Shown piece after piece: positions 14,910 through 22,861 of a stretch of 24,047 nt of DNA. This stretch comes from an uncultured Prevotella sp. (GTDB lineage: Bacteria; Bacteroidota; Bacteroidia; Bacteroidales; Bacteroidaceae). Every line of letters starts with the position of its first letter. Position 1 is the stretch's first letter. The position numbers were made by a program, and so were the translations under genes. The notes below the pieces were generated by a model. It did not search any database. It saw nothing but the letters and a program-made list of their open reading frames with translations, and was not told where the DNA came from. Location: positions 1 through 24,047 of the forward strand of contig ONMG01000117.1 of the NCBI GenBank assembly GCA_900318855.1. Direction: 5' to 3'.

Positions 14910-16421
14910 TTACTTCCTTGCCTTCTTATGCTCAAGGCGGGGTATCTTCAGCACATCACCTGCCTTAGCGTCCTTTCGGCCGTTGACAGCCTCCACATAG
15001 CATTCCATACCCGGACCGAGCCACGTCTTGCTCACCGATTCCAACGTCTGTCCCGGGCGCAGTTTCACAGTGGTCTGCACACCAACTATACGGTAAGCCC
15101 CTGTACGCACCCTCGGATCACTGTCGTAGCTCGATGCTTGGGCAGCGGCAGCCTTATGGGGCTTCGGTGCTTCCTTCTTCTCCGACTCCGCCTGGGGCTT
15201 ATTCTTCTCGGGCGGCGTCTGGGCAGCTGTCTTCCTCTTTGGCTCCGCCTGAACAGCTGTCTGAGCAGCAGACTGGGGAGTCTCGGCTTTATCCTTATGG
15301 TCCAGGCGAGTGGTTTTCTCCGTGAGCAATGTCTCGAGCATGATGATATGTGCATCGCGCTGCTTTATCTGCTGGTAGCCAAAGAAGGCACCCGCGCCAC
15401 ACATCAGCACGAGCACCGCAACCACTACGATGAGCCATGTGCGCAAACGCCTGACCATGGATTCAGCCTTCTCCATCTGCTCATTCCATTGAGCCTCTTT
15501 CATAAGGTCAGCCTTGAGCCAGCCCATATCGGGCTCCTCTTTCGGCTGGACTGGTTGTCGGGAAGGCTCTGTTGACGCTTCCTGAAGCTCAGTCTGTGAA
15601 CTCCCGGCTTCCTTCTCTGTTGAGACTGGGGCCTCGGCGACCTCTTCATGTTGCGGCAAAGTGCTTTCCGGCTCCACTGCTTCCGGCACCTTAGGCGAGG
15701 GAGAAAGAACCTCGGCAGGCGATGAAGGACTATCGACCAACGATGAAGGTGCCTCAGCAGACGATAAAGGAACCTCAGCCGGTGATGAAAGCTCCTGAGA
15801 CTCCTCCTGATTATTCACAGAAGACGTCCCGTCAGAATAGTCTTCAGCGCCCTCTTCTGTTCTTATGGGTTCCATTACCGACTCTTCAGCTGGCGCAGCT
15901 TCATCGGTTGTCGAGTCTCCGTTCTGGACTGTGCTTGGCATAGGTGACTGAGCAGACTCCACTGCAGGCTGAACGGGAGCGGGGGCAGCAGGCTGGTCAG
16001 GCTTCATTATCTCCTTTGTCTCAGTATTTCTTTCCTCCCCTTCAGATTTGGCGGCAGCCGTTTCCTCTTGTTCCTCATATTTTGCATCTATCGACGAGAA
16101 GTCCACGCCATCGCCCAACACCACTGTAGAGAACTGGGCAAAGGGGCTGTTCACCCTCTCCTTCAAGGCAGCTTCAGGCGTGAATGATATTTTGTCGCGC
16201 CCCTCAATGACTATGCGCTCGCCCGTGTTGACATCTACACTCTCACGCGACTCCACACCAGTCACCTTAAAAGTGCCCAAGCCCTTGATTTTCAGCTGTC
16301 GCTCCTGTTGAAGGCCATCACGCACCACATCGAGCATCAGTCCGACAAACCTTAGGGCATCCTTCTGCGAGAGTCCATACTTATCAGTGAGCACGGCGGC
16401 GAACTCCGACAACTTATTCAT
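14910..16421 (-). CDS. Membrane-spanning HU-LysM fusion protein
   Basis: The 503-residue protein joins three parts. Residues 1-92 are an HU/IHF-type DNA-binding domain (RQLKIKGLGTFKVT, TGERIVIEG, ISFTPEAALKERVN). Residues about 113-305 are an acidic Pro/Ser/Ala-rich linker with degenerate seven-residue repeats. Residues 329-349 are a single membrane helix, preceded by RRLR, which puts the N terminus in the cytoplasm. A periplasmic Lys/Ala/Pro-rich spacer leads to a LysM-like domain (443-496, TVKLRPGQTLESVSKTWLG). HU proteins fused to SPOR or similar wall-binding domains have been described in Bacteroidota as candidate chromosome-to-envelope anchors; tethering is inferred here from architecture. 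It overlaps the small HU gene by 8 nt and precedes dnaB by 9 nt. Confidence 0.85.
   Translation of the reverse strand: MNKLSEFAAVLTDKYGLSQKDALRFVGLMLDVVRDGLQQERQLKIKGLGTFKVTGVESRESVDVNTGERIVIEGRDKISFTPEAALKERVNSPFAQFSTVVLGDGVDFSSIDAKYEEQEETAAAKSEGEERNTETKEIMKPDQPAAPAPVQPAVESAQSPMPSTVQNGDSTTDEAAPAEESVMEPIRTEEGAEDYSDGTSSVNNQEESQELSSPAEVPLSSAEAPSSLVDSPSSPAEVLSPSPKVPEAVEPESTLPQHEEVAEAPVSTEKEAGSSQTELQEASTEPSRQPVQPKEEPDMGWLKADLMKEAQWNEQMEKAESMVRRLRTWLIVVVAVLVLMCGAGAFFGYQQIKQRDAHIIMLETLLTEKTTRLDHKDKAETPQSAAQTAVQAEPKRKTAAQTPPEKNKPQAESEKKEAPKPHKAAAAQASSYDSDPRVRTGAYRIVGVQTTVKLRPGQTLESVSKTWLGPGMECYVEAVNGRKDAKAGDVLKIPRLEHKKARK
15691..15795 (-). repeat. Degenerate 21-bp tandem repeat inside the HU-LysM linker
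   Basis: Five imperfect 21-bp units start at 15691, 15712, 15733, 15754 and 15775, sharing a core like GCgATGAAgGnnCC on the plus strand. They encode Ser/Pro/Ala/Glu/Val heptads (SSPAEVP, SSAEAPS and similar) in the protein's linker, about residues 209-244. Each unit is in frame, so copy changes would only alter linker length. Confidence 0.6.
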
Positions 16422-16704
16422 CGCTTCCTCCTTTCTTCAACTGATCCTTCACTGCGGCCACGGGACGGAAGCTGAGCACCAATTTTGGGGGCACCATCAT
16501 GCGTTTACCCGAAGTAGGATTGACCACGATGCGCTCCATCCGCTTTCTCACTTCAAAAGTACCGAAACCGGGTAGCAGCACGTTCTCACCTCGGTCAAAG
16601 CAGTCAGCCATGGCATCCACCAAAGAGCGCACATAATGCTGCACATTGTCCTGCGAATAGCCAGAACGCTGCGCCAGCTCAGTAATGAATTCCTTATTGT
16701 TCAT
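16414..16704 (-). CDS. HU/IHF-family DNA-binding protein
   Basis: This 96-residue protein is a stand-alone HU-fold protein. An N-terminal helical dimerisation part (NNKEFITELAQRSGYS...DAMADCFDRGENVLL) is followed by PGFGTFEVRKRMER, the beta arms (VVNPTSGKRMMVPPK) and the closing LSFRPVAAVKDQL helix. The NPTSGKRM sequence replaces the usual NPxTGE/K arm tip (proline is kept), so it should still bend DNA. Its ATG overlaps the rimO stop as ATGA, and its end overlaps the HU-LysM gene by 8 nt. Two HU-type proteins encoded side by side could form heterodimers, which would let the small one share the membrane anchor; this is inference. Confidence 0.9.
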   Translation of the reverse strand: MNNKEFITELAQRSGYSQDNVQHYVRSLVDAMADCFDRGENVLLPGFGTFEVRKRMERIVVNPTSGKRMMVPPKLVLSFRPVAAVKDQLKKGGSDE

Positions 16705-17996
16705 ACTCTTTCGCCATAAAGGTCAAACTCCTCGTTGCCTGTTATTCTCACCTGATAGAAGTTGCCCACCCGGAGCTTGTCGACAGCGGGGATGAGCACC
16801 TCGGGGTCGACTTCCGGAGAACTATATTCCGTGCGTCCGATGTAATAGCTACCTTCCTTGCGGTCGATGATGACGGGCAGCACCTGCCCCACCATCGACT
16901 CAGCATGTTCCTCGCTGATGCGCTGCTGCAGGGCCATGAGCTGGTCGAGCCGTCGCTGCTTTACCTCTTCGGGCACGTCGTCGCTGTAATGCTGCGCACT
17001 GTAGGTGCCCTCCTCTTCGGAATAGGCAAAAGCACCCATGCGCTCAAAGCGTGCCTGGCGCACAAAGTCGAGAAGTTCCTGGAAGTCGGCATCGGTCTCA
17101 CCGGGAAAGCCTACCATGAGTGTTGTGCGAATAAAGATGCCGGGCACACGCTCACGGATGGTGCGAAGGAGCTCCAGTGTGTCGGCCTTCGTCACATGAC
17201 GGTGCATGCGCTCGAGCACAGCATCGGAGATGTGTTGAAGCGCAATGTCAAGATAGCGGCACACGTTGGGTTTTTCCCGGATGACGTCGAGCAGTTCCAA
17301 CGGGAACTGATTAGGGTAGGCGTAATGCAGACGTATCCATTTCACGCCTTTGATGTCGGCCATATCGCTGATAAGGTCGGCGATATGGCGCTTGCCGTCG
17401 ATGTCCACTCCATAGTAGGTGAGCTCCTGCTCTATCACCTGAAACTCCTTAACACCCTGACCGACCAGCTCCCTCACCTCGTTGAGAATCTCCTCCTTGG
17501 GGCGCGAGTGGTGAGCCCCCGTGATGAGCGGGATGGCACAGTAGGCGCAATGACGGTCGCAGCCCTCGGCTATCTTGATGTAGGCATAATGGTGAGGCGT
17601 GGTGAGATGACGGCGCCCATCGCAGGTCGGCACGTCGGCCTTGCCTAAATCAGTGAGGAGCTGCTTGTAGTTGAACTTGCCGTAGAACTTGTCCACCTCA
17701 GGGATAGCCTTCTCGAGTTCATCCTTATAACGCTGGGAGAGACAGCCCATGACAAAGAGCTTGCTCAGCTGTCCCTTCGATTTGCGCGCGGCCAGCTCCA
17801 GAATCATGTTGATGCTTTCCTCCTTGGCGCTCTCAATAAAGCCACACGTATTCACCACAGCTATCTCGCCCTGCGGCTTGGCACTGTCGTGCACGCAGTT
17901 ATAGCCATTGGCCTCGAACTGCTTCATGAGTAGCTCCGAGTCGACGAGATTCTTTGAGCATCCCATCGTGATGATGTCTACCTGATTCTTCTTCAT
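16701..17996 (-). CDS. rimO: Ribosomal protein uS12 methylthiotransferase
   Basis: The 431-residue protein has the three domains of RimO: an N-terminal UPF0004 part with Cys13, Cys51 and Cys85 for the auxiliary 4Fe-4S cluster, a radical SAM core with CDRHCAYC (C146, C150, C153), and a C-terminal TRAM domain (VGQVLPVIIDRKEGSYYIGR...). MGCSKNLVDSE at 11-21 and the RPKEEI segment after the radical SAM cysteines separate it from the tRNA-modifying MiaB. It methylthiolates an aspartate of ribosomal protein S12. Length is normal. It is coupled at both ends by ATGA overlaps, with ftsY upstream and HU downstream. Confidence 0.95.
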   Translation of the reverse strand: MKKNQVDIITMGCSKNLVDSELLMKQFEANGYNCVHDSAKPQGEIAVVNTCGFIESAKEESINMILELAARKSKGQLSKLFVMGCLSQRYKDELEKAIPEVDKFYGKFNYKQLLTDLGKADVPTCDGRRHLTTPHHYAYIKIAEGCDRHCAYCAIPLITGAHHSRPKEEILNEVRELVGQGVKEFQVIEQELTYYGVDIDGKRHIADLISDMADIKGVKWIRLHYAYPNQFPLELLDVIREKPNVCRYLDIALQHISDAVLERMHRHVTKADTLELLRTIRERVPGIFIRTTLMVGFPGETDADFQELLDFVRQARFERMGAFAYSEEEGTYSAQHYSDDVPEEVKQRRLDQLMALQQRISEEHAESMVGQVLPVIIDRKEGSYYIGRTEYSSPEVDPEVLIPAVDKLRVGNFYQVRITGNEEFDLYGERV

Positions 17997-18952
17997 TTCT
18001 GACCGGTAAAGAGTGAATCCACAAACTCACGGCGGTTGAAGAGCTGCAGGTCTTCCATCTTCTCTCCCAGGCCGATGTATTTCACGGGCACTTTCAACTG
18101 ATCGGAGATACCGATGACAACGCCTCCCTTGGCCGTACCATCGAGTTTGGTCACGGCCAATGAGGTGATGGGCGTGACCGATGAGAACTGCTTGGCCTGC
18201 TCGAAGGCGTTCTGCCCGGTGGAACCGTCGAGCACCAGGAGAATCTCGTCGGGTGCCGTGGGCACCACCTTCTTCATCACATCTTTTATCTTCTTGAGCT
18301 CATTCATCAGTCCCACTTTATTATGAAGGCGTCCTGCTGTGTCAATAAGCACCACGTCGGCCTTGTTGGCCACAGCACTCTGCAGTGTGTCGAAGGCCAC
18401 ACTGGCAGGATCGGAGCCCATCTGCTGCTTCACCAAGGGCACGCCCACACGGTCGGCCCAAATCTGAATCTGCTCCACTGCGGCAGCCCTGAAGGTATCG
18501 GCAGCACCGAGCATCACCTTCTTCCCCGCATTCTTGAACTGCCAGGCCAGCTTACCGATGGTGGTAGTCTTGCCGACGCCATTGACTCCCACGACAAGGA
18601 TGACATAGGGACGGTGGTCCGACGGCAAATCCCACGACGAAGCGTCCTGCGAGTTGTTCTCCTCAAGCAGTGAGGCTATCTCATCGCGCAGAATAGCATT
18701 GAGCTCCGATGTGGAGACATACTTATCACGCGCCACACGTTCCTCGATGCGTTGGATGATTTTCAGTGTGGTGTCGACACCTACATCGCTGGTTATGAGC
18801 ACCTCTTCCAGGTTGTCGAGCACATCGTCATCGACCTTCGACTTGCCGGCCACAGCTCTTGCCAGCTTACCGAAAACACTCTGTTTGGTCTTTTCCAGAC
18901 CGTGGTCGAGCGTCTCCTTCTTTTTCTTGTTGAATAGTCCGAATATAGCCAT
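17993..18952 (-). CDS. ftsY: Signal recognition particle receptor FtsY
   Basis: The 319-residue protein is the SRP receptor GTPase, which docks ribosome-SRP complexes at the membrane. An N-terminal amphipathic start (MAIFGLFNKKKKETLD) precedes the N domain. The G domain has GVNGVGKTTTIGKLA (P-loop), DTFRAAAVEQ, DTAGR and TKLDGTAKGG (guanine specificity), ending FNRREFVDSLF. The long acidic A domain of E. coli FtsY is absent, as in most short bacterial FtsYs. I chose ATG at 18952; the longer frame from a TTG at 18985 would overlap the upstream gene and add residues without family support. The gene follows the glucosaminidase stop by 29 nt and overlaps rimO by ATGA. Confidence 0.94.
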   Translation of the reverse strand: MAIFGLFNKKKKETLDHGLEKTKQSVFGKLARAVAGKSKVDDDVLDNLEEVLITSDVGVDTTLKIIQRIEERVARDKYVSTSELNAILRDEIASLLEENNSQDASSWDLPSDHRPYVILVVGVNGVGKTTTIGKLAWQFKNAGKKVMLGAADTFRAAAVEQIQIWADRVGVPLVKQQMGSDPASVAFDTLQSAVANKADVVLIDTAGRLHNKVGLMNELKKIKDVMKKVVPTAPDEILLVLDGSTGQNAFEQAKQFSSVTPITSLAVTKLDGTAKGGVVIGISDQLKVPVKYIGLGEKMEDLQLFNRREFVDSLFTGQK

Positions 18953-18981
18953 AAAGCAGTCATTAATTATTTCAGCAGCAA

Positions 18982-19911
18982 TCAATACACCTTGAGCTGG
19001 TCGCCCACACGAATCTGGTAGTCGGGGCTGAGTCCATTCTTCTTGTAAAGACTCTTCAGGCGGATACCGTACATCTGGGCTATAGAGTACATGCTCTCGC
19101 CGGGCCTCACCACATGCGGGCGGTGCTTGAAGGCTTTGTCGGCCTTCTTGCGCTTCTTCTTCAGATAGATGATGTCGCCCTCCTGCAGCACATCGTTCTT
19201 GTCGCGCTCATTGTATTTGGCCAGCTTGCGCCAGGAAATCTCCACCTCCTTGCCAATGCTCTTGAAGGTGTCGCCCCTACGGGCTTTCAGATAGTAATTG
19301 TCGTTGTAGATGTGTATCGGGTGGAGCGTCATGCCCTGGCGCGCCGGCTGGTCGTTGCCGGAGCGCTGCGCCATGAACTTATCGTAACCACGCGCACGGT
19401 CGTACTCGTAGAGCCGGTAGAGCTCTATTATCTCGATGAGCTTCGAAGCGTAAGCGGGGTTGGTGGCATAGCCACACGCCTTCAGACCGTAGGCCCAGCC
19501 GCGGTAGTCGGTGCGCGAAAGGCTGAACAGACTGTTGTAGCGCGTGTTGGTGCGCAGGAAGCGGCTGTGGTCTTCATAGCTCTGAAAGGCATTGTCGTAA
19601 GCACGGAAGCACTCGCCGGGAGCATCGTCGTCGGCAGTAATAGAACGACCGATCCAACCATGGCACTTGATACCGAAATGATTGTTGCCCACCTGGGCCA
19701 GCCGGCTCTGCCCGGCCCGGCTTTCGTAGAGTCCCTGAGCTAGGGTGATACTGGCCGGGATGTTATAGCGCAGCATTTCCTCGATGGCCAGGTCCTTGTA
19801 TTGGTTTATATAGGTCTGGTAGGCCGAGTTCCACCTCATCTGGGCAGAAGCGGCAATGGCCAAAAGAAAGGCAACCAGGAGGAAGCTATATCTGAGTTCT
19901 TTCATTATCAT
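18982..19911 (-). CDS. Secreted glucosaminidase with two LysM domains
   Basis: This 309-residue protein has a signal peptide (LLVAFLLAIAASAQ), a FlgJ/LytF-type N-acetylglucosaminidase domain (about 28-170) and two C-terminal LysM domains (about 215-260 and 266-309: ARRGDTFKSIG and VVRPGESMYSIAQMYG). ITLAQGLYESRAGQSRLA includes the expected catalytic Glu63, and NNHFGIKCH is the family's NxFG signature. Such enzymes cut peptidoglycan glycan strands, with LysM holding them on the wall. The start is ATG at 19911, or the ATG two codons in at 19905; both keep the signal peptide. It is first in a six-gene unit ending with dnaB and is driven by a consensus promoter. Confidence 0.9.
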   Translation of the reverse strand: MIMKELRYSFLLVAFLLAIAASAQMRWNSAYQTYINQYKDLAIEEMLRYNIPASITLAQGLYESRAGQSRLAQVGNNHFGIKCHGWIGRSITADDDAPGECFRAYDNAFQSYEDHSRFLRTNTRYNSLFSLSRTDYRGWAYGLKACGYATNPAYASKLIEIIELYRLYEYDRARGYDKFMAQRSGNDQPARQGMTLHPIHIYNDNYYLKARRGDTFKSIGKEVEISWRKLAKYNERDKNDVLQEGDIIYLKKKRKKADKAFKHRPHVVRPGESMYSIAQMYGIRLKSLYKKNGLSPDYQIRVGDQLKVY

Positions 19912-19915
19912 CTTG

Positions 19916-19946
19916 CAAATTTACGGAAATAACAAAAAATAACAAA
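19916..19946 (-). promoter_or_regulatory. Bacteroidota-type promoter for the glucosaminidase-ftsY-rimO-HU-dnaB unit
   Basis: The minus strand has TTTG at 19946-19943, a 19-bp spacer and TAAATTTG at 19923-19916, an exact consensus match. The first ATG (19911) is only 4 nt beyond the -7 element; a second ATG is at 19905. It is the only strong promoter match before dnaB on this strand. Confidence 0.7.
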
Positions 19947-19975
19947 AGGATTCCACAACCTTTAATATTAATTAG

Positions 19976-19983
19976 TACATTTG
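19976..19983 (+). promoter_or_regulatory. Likely -7 element of the folK promoter
   Basis: TACATTTG matches TAnnTTTG and ends 7 nt before the folK ATG at 19991, so the leader would be a few nucleotides. It lies back to back with the glucosaminidase promoter in a 79-nt gap. No good -33 box is seen. Confidence 0.5.
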
Positions 19984-19990
19984 CACTGCA

Positions 19991-20365
19991 ATGGCAAAAC
20001 ATAGGACTATCTTGGTCTTAGGGTCGAACTATGACCCTAAAAGGAACCTCATGACAGCAAGACGGGCGCTGGAAAAAGTGATGGATATGGAATTCACAAC
20101 CAGCGCGCTATGGTCGGATCCGACAGAAGGATACGGGCCACAGTACCTCAACTGTCTCGTTGTGGGCTACACGAAGCACACGCTGCCCACCTTCTGCCGG
20201 GCGCTGAAATACGTGGAGCGTGAATGTGGCGACAAGCGGGCCGAGCGCACTATCAACCACGTTCACATCGACATTGATGTGCTGCTCTATGACGACATCA
20301 AATGCCATGAGGCCGACTGGGAGCATGCCTACATCAAGAATCTATTGCGCCTGCTTCCCAAATAG
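19991..20365 (+). CDS. folK: Short HPPK-family protein (6-hydroxymethyl-dihydropterin diphosphokinase)
   Basis: The 124-residue protein resembles FolK, which pyrophosphorylates 6-hydroxymethyl-dihydropterin in folate synthesis. ILVLGSNYDPKRNL matches the N-terminal LGSN motif, TEGYGPQYLNCLV the pterin-binding FxN-like strand, and HIDIDVLLYDD the DxD magnesium-binding motif. It is clearly shorter than the usual 155-165 residues: the C-terminal VPHP-like segment after the DxD motif is missing, and the usual RxxxxxDLD arginine is not obvious. It may be a minimal Bacteroidota form or have lost activity; the frame has a clean stop and no sign of a frameshift in the next 80 nt. The M64 peptidase gene follows in the same direction after 84 nt. 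Confidence 0.75.
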   Translation: MAKHRTILVLGSNYDPKRNLMTARRALEKVMDMEFTTSALWSDPTEGYGPQYLNCLVVGYTKHTLPTFCRALKYVERECGDKRAERTINHVHIDIDVLLYDDIKCHEADWEHAYIKNLLRLLPK

Positions 20366-20449
20366 GCCGAGGCCTACTGCTCATTGATTCATCCCGGCAA
20401 CGGGGGTGGCCGTAATCCCCCCCCACTCACATCAAACGCATCTATAGCA

Positions 20450-21727
20450 ATGAACCGAATACTCAAGTTGACAGTCCTCTTGCTGCTCTTTCATGCGGCA
20501 TCCACCCAGGCACAGCCATTCAGCACCTTTTTCCGCGACAGTACGCTGCGGGTGGACTACATCTTTGCGGGCAACGCCACCACGCAGGAGATATCGCTCA
20601 GTCAGACCAACCTCATTCCGCGTTGGTGGGGCAAGCGACAGCGCCTCACCGAGGTGCCCATGGAGGGCAACGGACAGATTAGCGTCAGCGACCACCGCAC
20701 GGGACGCCCCCTCTACCGTAACTCCTTCTCCACCCTCTTCCAGGAATGGCAGACCTACGACGAGGCCAAGAGCACACGCCGCTCGTTCGAGAATTCCTTC
20801 CTCGTGCCTTTCCCCAAGGACACCGTCGACATCCGGGTGGAGCTGTTCGACAACCGACGCACCGTGACCTCCACGTTCACCTTCACTCTGGCACCGACCG
20901 ACATCCTCATTCGCCACGTCGGCTTTAGCGATGTGACTCCCTACGTCACCCTTCAGCAAGCTGCCGACACCTCGCACTGCATCCATATCGCTTATCTCGC
21001 CGAAGGCTACCGCCAGGAGGAGATGGGCGCCTTCCTAAACGACGCGCGCACAGCCATGGAGGCCCTGTTTGCCCACGAGCCTTTCAAGAGCCGGCGACAG
21101 TGCTTCAACGTGGTGGCCGTAGAGGCACCCTCGCACGACAGCGGCACGAGCGAACCTTCCAAAGGCATCTGGAAGAACACGGCACTCCACTCGCATTTCG
21201 ACACCTTCTACAGCAACCGCTATCTCACGACGCTCAACCTCTTCGACTTGCACAATCTCCTGGCGGGCACTCCCTACGAGCATATCATCGTGCTTGTCAA
21301 CACAGCGGAGTACGGCGGTGGAGGCATCCTCAACTCCTATAATCTCTCAATGACCCACCACAAGGACTTCAAGCCGGTGGTGGTCCATGAATTTGGTCAC
21401 AGCTTTGCCGGACTCGGCGACGAATATGCCTACGAGCAGGAACAAATTCCCATGTATCCGAAGGACGTGGAACCCTGGGAGCCTAACCTCACGACACTGG
21501 TGGACTTTAAGTCGAAATGGAAGGACTTGATGCAGCCTTCTACACCCATACCCACGAAGCCCGACTACAAGCACCCGAAGATTGGTGTCTATCAGGGCGC
21601 GGGCTACAATCTCAAGGACGTCTATCGGGGATATCCCGACTGCCGGATGCGCACCAATAGCACCCCGGAGTTCTGCCCCATCTGTCAGAGAGCCATCACC
21701 CGGGTCATCGACTTCTATACGCGATAA
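20450..21727 (+). CDS. Secreted M64-family zinc metallopeptidase
   Basis: The 425-residue protein has a signal peptide (MNRILKLTVLLLLFHAASTQA), an N-terminal beta-rich region (about 25-160) and a C-terminal peptidase domain. HEFGHSFAGLGDEY (from His313) is the HExxHxxxGxxDEY zinc motif of the IgA-peptidase M64 family, with Glu314 the catalytic base. VVAVEAPSHDSGTSEP, an HIIVLVNTAEYGGGG strand and a cysteine-containing C-terminal block (MRTNSTPEFCPIC) also fit the family. It is likely exported to the periplasm or surface; the substrate is unknown, and IgA cleavage should not be assumed. ATG at 20450 is chosen because an upstream in-frame start at 20384 would put 22 non-signal residues in front of the signal peptide. 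The TPR gene follows 2 nt after its stop. Confidence 0.85.
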   Translation: MNRILKLTVLLLLFHAASTQAQPFSTFFRDSTLRVDYIFAGNATTQEISLSQTNLIPRWWGKRQRLTEVPMEGNGQISVSDHRTGRPLYRNSFSTLFQEWQTYDEAKSTRRSFENSFLVPFPKDTVDIRVELFDNRRTVTSTFTFTLAPTDILIRHVGFSDVTPYVTLQQAADTSHCIHIAYLAEGYRQEEMGAFLNDARTAMEALFAHEPFKSRRQCFNVVAVEAPSHDSGTSEPSKGIWKNTALHSHFDTFYSNRYLTTLNLFDLHNLLAGTPYEHIIVLVNTAEYGGGGILNSYNLSMTHHKDFKPVVVHEFGHSFAGLGDEYAYEQEQIPMYPKDVEPWEPNLTTLVDFKSKWKDLMQPSTPIPTKPDYKHPKIGVYQGAGYNLKDVYRGYPDCRMRTNSTPEFCPICQRAITRVIDFYTR

Positions 21728-21729
21728 TC

Positions 21730-22416
21730 ATGAGCAGGGCGTTCATCGCATCGGTAAGCCTCCTGATGGCATTGGCGCTCCTCACACGACCTGCGCCGCT
21801 ACGGGCACAACACTCTGACAGTCAGCAGATCGGCCGCGCCATCGACTACTTCCAGTCGGGCAAGTACCATGAGGCCATGCTCCTGCTGTCGGTTCTCGAC
21901 AAGAAATACAGCCTCACTCCCCGATACCGTGCTTACTTGGGCGTGTGCTACTATTACGAGTGGCAATACGACAAATGCTGCGCCCTGCTCGACTCGGTGA
22001 TACCGCAACTCTCGGCCTACGCGCCCCATGAGCGTGCCGTATACTATTATGCCAATGCCGAGAGCCATTTTCAGCAGGGACAGTATGCCCAGGCCATCCC
22101 CTATTACGAACAGATGCTCACCGTGTGCTTTGAAAACGAGAAGGCAGCCAACTACTACCGACTGGGCCTATGCCACACCTTTCTCCGCGACTATACCTCC
22201 GCGCTGTCCTGCCTGGAGTCGGCACTCAACTACTACGAGCGCTTCCAGCTGCCCGAGAGCAGTCAGCGCATGGCACAGATAAAGCACATGATAGCGGGCT
22301 GCAAAGAGAAGCTCGGCCAGCGCCCGTCAGCGACTCCTCAGCCTGCCCTCCCCCAACCCGAGGCTCAGCCCCACGAGGCACCGCCACTACCACCGGCACC
22401 ACCGCCCACAAAGTGA
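21730..22416 (+). CDS. Secreted tetratricopeptide-repeat protein
   Basis: This 228-residue protein has a signal peptide ending near PLRAQ, followed by about four TPR-like helical pairs: IGRAIDYFQSGKYHEAMLLL, the YRAYLGVCYYYEWQYDKCCA region, AVYYYANAESHFQQGQYAQAI and NYYRLGLCHTFLRDYTSAL. The tail after about 195 is Pro/Ala/Gln-rich, ending in PPLPPAPPPTK, and looks disordered. TPR proteins of this kind act as protein-interaction scaffolds; no partner can be named. It starts 2 nt after the M64 peptidase stop, so the two are co-translated and may work together at the envelope. GC is high and codon use matches the peptidase gene. Confidence 0.75.
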   Translation: MSRAFIASVSLLMALALLTRPAPLRAQHSDSQQIGRAIDYFQSGKYHEAMLLLSVLDKKYSLTPRYRAYLGVCYYYEWQYDKCCALLDSVIPQLSAYAPHERAVYYYANAESHFQQGQYAQAIPYYEQMLTVCFENEKAANYYRLGLCHTFLRDYTSALSCLESALNYYERFQLPESSQRMAQIKHMIAGCKEKLGQRPSATPQPALPQPEAQPHEAPPLPPAPPPTK

Positions 22417-22861
22417 CGCTCAGCTTCAAGTCCACCGGCATAGCCTTATCCCGCGCCCGCATCACCCTCCTCTCCTTGTCTGCCATGCACCGCGCTACGG
22501 CTTTCGCCTCGCCCCCGCCACTCTTCCACTCGCAGCCCCGTCTTCCATGGCTTCCAACCTGCCAACCGTTCTGTCTGAATCGCTATTGGATTTAGGCCAA
22601 TACCACTAAAGCTGTTTTCAGTCAGCGACACTAACAACTCTTACTGAGTTACACCTGTTTATATTAATGAGGTGGCAGTCGGCTGTCATCATCAAAGCGA
22701 CCAAGACGTATCGCGCAGTCCAGAGCAGAATCCAGTATATTCTTACAGATGCCTTTAAATCCCTTTATCAGCACCAAAAAGCATACCGAGTCGGACATTC
22801 CGACAGATTTCACCTCGCAAGCCAAATTCCTAAGCATCAAGCAGTCAAGCACTTACAGCAC

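Noticed and set aside
13998..15575. Plus-strand open frame of 525 codons
   Set aside because: It is antisense to dnaB and the HU-LysM gene. The translation is rich in Leu/His/Arg without domain motifs, as expected from a shadow frame.
20363..20376. TAGGCC-GA-GGCCTA palindrome over the folK stop
   Set aside because: A 2-nt loop is too small for a hairpin and there is no T tract; at most a protein-binding palindrome, with nothing else to support it.
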